Assembly: GCF_013364235.1 (NCBI RefSeq)
Contig: NZ_CP054919.1
Span: 5,178,267-5,242,266 of the forward strand
Direction: 5' to 3'
DNA: 64,000 nucleotides
DNA from: Kitasatospora sp. NA04385
GTDB taxonomy: Bacteria; Actinomycetota; Actinomycetes; Streptomycetales; Streptomycetaceae
Shown: piece after piece, positions 58,218-64,000 of the stretch
Numbering within the stretch: position 1 is the stretch's first letter
Layout: every line of letters starts with the position of its first letter
The notes under the pieces: model-generated
Databases searched by the model: none
What the model was told of the DNA's origin: nothing
The model's input: only the letters and a program-made list of their open reading frames with translations
Made by a program: the position numbers and the translations under genes

Positions 58218-59438
58218 GTGATGGTCAAGCGCGGGGGTTACGCGGTGGTGGGGGCGCTCGCGGGCGCCCTGGTGCTGATGACCACGGCCGGGTGCAGCAC
58301 GGACTCGGCGAAGGCGGACAGCCCCAAGGGCTCGGCCAGCGCCGGTGCCAGTGCGGGTTCCGGCGATGCCTCGCCCGCCGTCTCGGCCGCGACCATAGCC
58401 ATCGAGCCCGCCAGCGGCTCCACCGGGGTCAAGCCCACCGGCGCGGTCAAGGTGACGGCGGGCAACGGCAAGCTCACCTCGGTCAAGGTCACCGGCCCGG
58501 ACGGCGTCGAGGTGCCGGGCGACCTGACCCCCGACGGCACCGGCTGGGCGCCCAAGGCCGGTCTGGCCGTCGGCACCGCCTACACCGTCGACGCGCTGGC
58601 CGAGGACGCCAAGGGCGTGGTCGCCAACGCGCGCTCCACCTTCACCACGCTCACCCCCGACAAGGACGCCGGCACCAGCGACAACATCGCCGACAACGGG
58701 GAGTACGGCGTCGGCATGATCGTCTCGGTGCGCTTCGACCGGGCGGTGAAGAACAAGGACGCGGTGCTCGGCGGCATCACCTTCGAGACCTCCGACGGCA
58801 CCACGGTCAAGGGCCACTGGTTCGGCAACAACCGGTTGGACTTCCGCCCGGAGAACTACTGGAACCCCGGCACCAAGGTCACCATCCACTACAAGCTGAA
58901 GAACGTGGAGACCGCGCCCGGCGTCTACGGCGACGTGGACAAGGACGAGCCGTTCACCATCGGCCGCTCGCAGATCTCCACCGTCGACGTCAACACCCAC
59001 AAGATGGCGGTCGTCCGGGACGGCCAGCAGGTCGACACCGTCGAGTTCACCGCCGGCAAGCCCGGCTACGACACCTGGAACGGCGTCATGGTGGTGGAGG
59101 CCAAGGAGGGCACCACCCGGATGACCTCGGCCGGCGTCACCAAGGAGGGCTCCGGCGACGAGTACGACCTGGTGGTTCCGCACGCCATGAGGTTGACGGA
59201 CTCCGGCACCTACGTGCACGGCAACTCGTGGAGCGCGGGCGTGATCGGCCACTCCAACGGCAGCCACGGCTGCATCGGCGTGACCGACACCAAGGCCGGC
59301 AGCCCGAGCGCCCCGGCGGGCAAGCTCTACGACTCCAGCCTGGTCGGGGACGTGTTCAAGGTGGTCAACTCCAAGGGCAAGACGGTCGACCCGACCAACG
59401 GCCTGAGCGGTTGGAACGTCCCCTGGGCGCAGTGGTAA
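58218..59438 (+). CDS. L,D-transpeptidase lipoprotein, third of three
   Basis: A 406-residue lipoprotein with lipobox MTTAGC (Cys26), a Ser/Ala linker, two Ig-like domains and a YkuD domain whose nucleophile is Cys352 in GSHGCIGVTDTKAG. The GTG at 58218 has GGGGAG 7 bases upstream; the ATG three bases later is equally possible. Much of the Ig and catalytic region is nearly identical to copy two (EYGVGMIVSVRFDRAVKNKDAVL). Role as for the second copy. Confidence 0.93.
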   Translation: MMVKRGGYAVVGALAGALVLMTTAGCSTDSAKADSPKGSASAGASAGSGDASPAVSAATIAIEPASGSTGVKPTGAVKVTAGNGKLTSVKVTGPDGVEVPGDLTPDGTGWAPKAGLAVGTAYTVDALAEDAKGVVANARSTFTTLTPDKDAGTSDNIADNGEYGVGMIVSVRFDRAVKNKDAVLGGITFETSDGTTVKGHWFGNNRLDFRPENYWNPGTKVTIHYKLKNVETAPGVYGDVDKDEPFTIGRSQISTVDVNTHKMAVVRDGQQVDTVEFTAGKPGYDTWNGVMVVEAKEGTTRMTSAGVTKEGSGDEYDLVVPHAMRLTDSGTYVHGNSWSAGVIGHSNGSHGCIGVTDTKAGSPSAPAGKLYDSSLVGDVFKVVNSKGKTVDPTNGLSGWNVPWAQW

Positions 59439-59529
59439 CCCTCGGTCGTCCGTTCGGTTGCGGTCGGCATATGCCAAACGAATAGTGATCGTTTGCTCAT
59501 TGTCCGTACGCACCTGCTCGCGTTCCGCA

Positions 59530-60099
59530 ATGATGGGGCGCATGGCGGCATGGGGCGAAGCAGAGCGGTCATCATTTCCAGTGGCCGGCACCCGAGGTGA
59601 CGACCCGTCGGTGGTCGGCGCCGGCGTGGTGCTGGCCGACCTGGAGCGGCTGACGCCGGAGGAGATGGAGCACCTCTTCTTCGGCGTGCTCGGCGACCCC
59701 GACGCCGCGGAGGAGGTGCGGCTGCCCTCCCGCCCGCAGTCGGCGGGGGTGGCCCGGCGGCTGGTGCTCTCGGTCTTACGGACGTGGAAACTCCACCAGC
59801 TCGGGGAGGCGGTGGAGCTGCTCACGGGTGAACTGGTGGCCAACGCCGTCCGACACACCGGCGGTCGGATGATCGGACTGAAGGTGACCCGCCGCCCCGG
59901 CTGGCTGCGGGTCGAGGTGCGCGACTCCTCGCGCGCCCTGCCCTGCCTGATCCAGGCCCCCGAGGTCGGCTACCGCAACGGCCACGGCCTGCGCCTGGTC
60001 GAGTCGATCGCCGACCGCTGGGGCGCCGACCTGCTGCCGCGCGGCAAGGGCGTCTGGTTCGAGATGAAGATCCGCGAACGGGCCACCACCGGCGGCTGA
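59530..60099 (+). CDS. HATPase-fold regulatory protein (anti-sigma/SpoIIAB-like)
   Basis: A 189-residue protein with a histidine-kinase-like ATPase domain and no kinase core, like many Streptomyces anti-sigma or partner-switch regulators. An acidic N-terminal 60 residues (MEHLFFGVLGDPDAAEEVRLP) is followed by N-box LTGELVANAVRHTGG, VEVRDSSRALP in place of DxGxG, and NGHGLRLVESIADRWG. The replaced G1 Gly may lower ATP affinity. ATG start candidates are at 59530, 59533 and 59542; none has a strong site, so the start is uncertain. Partner unknown. Confidence 0.85.
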   Translation: MMGRMAAWGEAERSSFPVAGTRGDDPSVVGAGVVLADLERLTPEEMEHLFFGVLGDPDAAEEVRLPSRPQSAGVARRLVLSVLRTWKLHQLGEAVELLTGELVANAVRHTGGRMIGLKVTRRPGWLRVEVRDSSRALPCLIQAPEVGYRNGHGLRLVESIADRWGADLLPRGKGVWFEMKIRERATTGG

Positions 60100-60268
60100 C
60101 CCGCCCCCTCCGCCGCCCGCCTGGCATCCGAAGGTGAACTGAAGCACACGCCTTCTTTTCAATTTTGCCCGCCCCCGCATAGCGTGCGATAGTCATCCAA
60201 GTCGGGCAGCACAACCCGACACTTCCCCTCCGGCGGCACGCACCCCCTTGGCCCCCGGAGGACGCACA

Positions 60269-60308
60269 GGGGCCCCGGACCGCGAAACAACCGCGGACAG
60301 GGGCCCCG
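60269..60308. terminator. Hairpin between the HATPase gene and the PIN toxin gene
   Basis: GGGGCCCCGGACCGCG and CCGCGGACAGGGGCCCC flank AAACAA and can pair over most of their length. It lies about 170 bases after the plus-strand stop and 50 bases beyond the minus-strand stop of the toxin gene. The rest of the 259-base gap shows nothing. Confidence 0.55.
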
Positions 60309-60358
60309 TACCGTTTCCCGGGTGCGGCCCGGCCGCTACGGCGCCGACCGGTGGCCGT

Positions 60359-60817
60359 TCAACTGCCGTCCGCGAGTGCCGGACGGGTGACCGGCACGAC
60401 GGTCAGGAGCGTCTCCAACCCCTTGAAGTCGTCGGGGTTGGTCGTGAACAGGGGAAGGCCCTCGGCGACGGCGACGGCGGCGATCATCAGATCGGCCACG
60501 CGCCGCCGGGGTTTCCGGCCCGCGCCGATCACGGCGGCACAGATCCGGCCGTAGGCGCGGGCGGCCTCCGTGCCGAAGGGGATGGGATCGAACTCGTTCT
60601 CGGCGCGCTGGAGCACATCGAGCCGACGTGCCCGCTCCGCGTACTCGTCGTAGTCGGCCTGCTCCTCGTTCCGCCGGACCTCGTGCGGTCCGGCGGAGAG
60701 CTCGGCCATGGTAACGGCGCTGATCGCCATCTCGCCCGGCAGTTCGGCCGGGTCCACCCAGCGGCGCAGGATCATGATGTTGGTGTCGAGCAACCCCCGG
60801 TCGTGCTCAGCGGGCAT
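60359..60817 (-). CDS. vapC: PIN-domain toxin (VapC-like)
   Basis: A 152-residue PIN-domain ribonuclease, toxin of a type II system. The acidic metal-binding residues are present: Asp11 in GLLDTNIMIL, Glu39 in VTMAELSAG, Asp109 in RRVADLMIAAVAVAEG, and Asp129/130 in TTNPDDFKGL. Its start overlaps the antitoxin gene by 11 bases, as is usual for such operons. The flanking genes are core genes, so the pair is probably an insertion. Confidence 0.92.
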   Translation of the reverse strand: MPAEHDRGLLDTNIMILRRWVDPAELPGEMAISAVTMAELSAGPHEVRRNEEQADYDEYAERARRLDVLQRAENEFDPIPFGTEAARAYGRICAAVIGAGRKPRRRVADLMIAAVAVAEGLPLFTTNPDDFKGLETLLTVVPVTRPALADGS

Positions 60818-61076
60818 AGGGATCGTCCGTCTCCTGGGCGGCCGTCGCGTCCTGGTCCGCCCGGAAGGTGTCCAGGGAGATCCCGGGCGCGCTGCGGGAC
60901 ATCGCGGCGAACTCCGCCCGGGGGACGAAGCGCCTGCGCCGCTTGAGCGGGACCAACTCGCCGATGCGATGGCCGTCCCGGGTGACGGTGAACGACTGCC
61001 CGGCCTCGACGGCGTCCATGATCTCTCGTGACCTGCTGCGCAGGTCCCGCTGGGTGATCTCCGGTTGCAGTGTCAT
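60807..61076 (-). CDS. Phd/YefM-type antitoxin
   Basis: An 89-residue antitoxin of the prevent-host-death family: TQRDLRSRSREIMDAVEAGQSFTVTRDGHRIGELVPL is the DNA-binding domain, followed by an acidic C-terminal tail (ADQDATAAQETDDPYAR) likely to wrap the PIN toxin. The ATG at 61076 lies 6 bases after a TAGCCT box with no Shine-Dalgarno, so the message may be leaderless. An inverted repeat at 61091-61127 lies just upstream and may be its operator. Confidence 0.9.
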   Translation of the reverse strand: MTLQPEITQRDLRSRSREIMDAVEAGQSFTVTRDGHRIGELVPLKRRRRFVPRAEFAAMSRSAPGISLDTFRADQDATAAQETDDPYAR

Positions 61077-61090
61077 GCCACCAGGCTAGC

Positions 61091-61127
61091 CGGGTGTGCC
61101 ACCGAGTGCTACGGAGTGGCACACCCG
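61091..61127. promoter_or_regulatory. 12-bp inverted repeat upstream of the toxin-antitoxin pair
   Basis: CGGGTGTGCCAC (61091-61102) and GTGGCACACCCG (61116-61127) are exact complements around 13 bases that contain ACCGAGTG and ACGGAGTG. It lies where an antitoxin operator would be, but it is also about 75 bases past the sdaA stop, so it could be that gene's terminator. Confidence 0.5.
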
Positions 61128-61200
61128 GAGGCCGACGGTTTCGGGCACCGCGTGCACGTGCTCGACGGGTGCCCGCGCGGCCTCCCGGCGGGTCGGCGGG

Positions 61201-62568
61201 TCAGCACTCGATGACGTTCACGGCGAGGCCGCCGCGGCTGGTCTCCTTGTACTTGACCTTCATGTCGGCGCCGGTCTCCTTCATGGTCTTGATCGCCTTG
61301 TCGAGGGAGACGTGGTGCCGGCCGTCGCCGCGCAGGGCCATCCGGGCAGCGGTGACGGCCTTCACGGAGGCCATGCCGTTGCGTTCGATGCAGGGGATCT
61401 GGACCAGGCCGCCGACCGGGTCGCAGGTGAGGCCGAGGTTGTGCTCGATGCCGATCTCGGCGGCGTTCTCGACCTGTTCGGGGGTGCCGCCGAGGACTTC
61501 GGCGAGGCCGCCGGCGGCCATCGAGCAGGCCGAGCCGACCTCGCCCTGGCAGCCGACCTCGGCGCCGGAGATGGAGGCGTTCTCCTTGAAGAGCATGCCG
61601 ATCGCGCCCGCGGCGAGCAGGAAGCGGACGATGCCGTCCTCGTCCGAGCCGGGAATGAAGTTCAGGTAGTAGTGCAGGACGGCCGGGATGATGCCGGCGG
61701 CGCCGTTGGTGGGGGCGGTGACCACCCGGCGGCCGGAGGCGTTCTCCTCGTTGACGGCCATCGCGTAGAGGGTGACCCACTCCATCGCGTTGGCCGGGCC
61801 GACGCCCTCGGCGCGCAGGGCGCGGGCCGCGCTCGCGGCGCGGCGGCGGACCTTGAGGCCGCCGGGGAGGATGCCCTCGCGGGCCATCCCGGCGGCGACG
61901 CACTCCTTCATGACGGCCCAGATCTCCAGCAGGCCGGCCCGGATCTCGGCCTCGGTGCGCCAGGCCTTCTCGTTCTCCAGCATCAGGCCGGAGATGGACA
62001 GGCCGGTCTCCCGGGTCAGCCGCAGCAGTTCCTCGCCGGTGCGGAAGGGGTGGCGCAGCACGGTGTCGTCGGGGACGACCCGGTCGGCGCCGATGGCGTC
62101 CTCGTCGACCACGAAGCCGCCGCCGACCGAGTAGTAGGTCTTCTCCAGCAGCGTCTCGCCGGAGGCGTCGTACGCCCACAGGGCCATGCCGTTGGCGTGG
62201 TACGGGAGCGCCTTGCGGCGGTGCAGGACGAGGTCGTGGTCCGGGTCGAAGGGGATCTCGTGGCGGCCGAGCAGGCTGAGCCGCTTCTCGGTGCGGATCC
62301 GCTCGACGTCGAGGTCGGCGCGGTCGACGTCGACCGTGCGGGGGGAGTGGTTCTCCAGGCCGAGCAGGACGGCCTTGGGGGTGCCGTGGCCGTGGCCGGT
62401 GGCGCCGAGCGAGCCGTACAGCTCGGCCCGGACGGTGGCGACCCGCTCCAGCAGGCCCTCCGAGTTCAGGCGGCGGGCGAACATCCGGGCCGCGCGCATC
62501 GGGCCCACGGTGTGCGAGGAGGAGGGGCCGATGCCGATGGAGAAGAGGTCGAAGACGCTGATGGCCAC
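61201..62568 (-). CDS. sdaA: L-serine ammonia-lyase, single-chain iron-sulfur type
   Basis: Deaminates L-serine to pyruvate using a [4Fe-4S] cluster. The 455-residue product has SIGIGPSSSHTVGPMRAARMF at the N-terminus, the catalytic domain with GILPGGLKVRRRAA, VVTAPTNGAAGIIPAVLHYY, and cluster Cys in EVGCQGEVGSACSMAAGG and GLTCDPVGGLVQIPC; it ends in VIEC. GTG start with AAGGA upstream. It is next to glyA on the same strand, so glycine-serine-pyruvate conversion is grouped. Confidence 0.96.
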   Translation of the reverse strand: MAISVFDLFSIGIGPSSSHTVGPMRAARMFARRLNSEGLLERVATVRAELYGSLGATGHGHGTPKAVLLGLENHSPRTVDVDRADLDVERIRTEKRLSLLGRHEIPFDPDHDLVLHRRKALPYHANGMALWAYDASGETLLEKTYYSVGGGFVVDEDAIGADRVVPDDTVLRHPFRTGEELLRLTRETGLSISGLMLENEKAWRTEAEIRAGLLEIWAVMKECVAAGMAREGILPGGLKVRRRAASAARALRAEGVGPANAMEWVTLYAMAVNEENASGRRVVTAPTNGAAGIIPAVLHYYLNFIPGSDEDGIVRFLLAAGAIGMLFKENASISGAEVGCQGEVGSACSMAAGGLAEVLGGTPEQVENAAEIGIEHNLGLTCDPVGGLVQIPCIERNGMASVKAVTAARMALRGDGRHHVSLDKAIKTMKETGADMKVKYKETSRGGLAVNVIEC

Positions 62569-62638
62569 GGGGTGACGTCCTTGTCCGGTCTCGTGGTGGT
62601 GCTGGGTCCCGTCTGGTGGACGGGGCGCGGCATGGGAC

Positions 62639-62678
62639 GGGGCACCGCGCGCACGTCTTCCAGTGTGCGCGGTGCCCC
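62639..62678 (-). terminator. Terminator after glyA
   Basis: A 16-base stem (62639-62654 with 62663-62678, one G-T pair) with an 8-base loop, about 50 bases beyond the glyA stop, indicates separate transcription of sdaA. Confidence 0.72.
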
Positions 62679-62727
62679 GGGAAAGCTCGGGTGGGCCGCC
62701 GGTCGGGCGGCCGGACGAGCGGGGGTG

Positions 62728-63996
<1,269 letters not shown>

Positions 63997-64000
63997 GAGT

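Noticed and set aside
62569..62727. A glycine riboswitch between glyA and sdaA
   Set aside because: The gap is only 159 bases and is mainly the glyA terminator hairpin; no paired aptamer core was seen.

Overview
This 64-kb window is very GC-rich chromosomal DNA from a filamentous actinomycete, almost certainly a member of the Streptomycetaceae (Streptomyces or Kitasatospora). The evidence is the strong third-position G/C bias, frequent GTG starts, a Scy-type polar coiled-coil protein, a conservon, the GlgE maltosyltransferase pathway, isobutyryl-CoA mutase, and a gene order that, from memory, follows the Streptomyces coelicolor core around scy, mce, meaB, icmA, pyk, ackA-pta, glgB-treS-glgE-glgP and sdaA-glyA. 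It is mostly core chromosome, with a few accessory insertions: the conservon, the paired ABC exporters, a secreted glycoside hydrolase, and a PIN/Phd toxin-antitoxin pair. I saw no rRNA, tRNA, CRISPR array, insertion sequence, prophage or replication origin.

Layout. 1-2.4 kb: 5' part of scy on the minus strand. 2.7-5.6 kb: acyl-CoA metabolism (methylmalonyl-CoA epimerase, thiolase, MeaB chaperone). 5.6-11.4 kb: a MarR regulator divergent from a metallo-beta-lactamase-fold gene followed by a complete conservon cvnA-E, whose P450 lacks the ExxR arginine. 11.4-16.8 kb: three tandem AIM24 genes, two small membrane proteins and a secreted M4 protease. 17.2-21.8 kb: MarR, DUF3817, isobutyryl-CoA mutase large subunit behind a double palindromic operator, an ECF41-like sigma factor, and a TetR regulator. 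22.1-26.4 kb: a thioredoxin-TPR protein and a DUF6230-DUF6114-secreted protein operon. 26.4-31.4 kb: pyk, ackA-pta. 31.5-43.3 kb: the glycogen/maltosyl module glgB, mak (pep2), treS, glgE on the minus strand, divergent from glgP; glgX lies at 53-55 kb. 43.3-52.9 kb: two heterodimeric ABC exporters flanking a Tat-exported GH99-like enzyme. 55.4-59.4 kb: three tandem L,D-transpeptidase lipoproteins. 59.5-61.1 kb: an ATPase-fold regulator and a toxin-antitoxin pair. 61.2-64 kb: sdaA and glyA.

How the genes work together. treS (trehalose to maltose), mak (maltose to maltose-1-phosphate), glgE (maltosyl transfer) and glgB (branching) form the trehalose-to-alpha-glucan route. glgP and glgX run it backwards. 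The mce, meaB and icmA genes serve B12-dependent acyl-CoA rearrangements. pyk, pta and ackA handle carbon overflow.

A cross-cutting observation concerns the quality of the sequence. Four otherwise intact genes (cvnA, glgB, glgE and the first L,D-transpeptidase) are split by frameshifts of the same sense, each equivalent to one missing base in a short G or C run. This looks more like deletion errors in the assembly than four independent pseudogenes. The most biologically interesting items are the ExxR-less conservon P450, the ABC pair with one fully degenerate ATP site, the 14-bp operator shared by the TetR promoter and the DUF6230 operon, and the paired operators in front of icmA.
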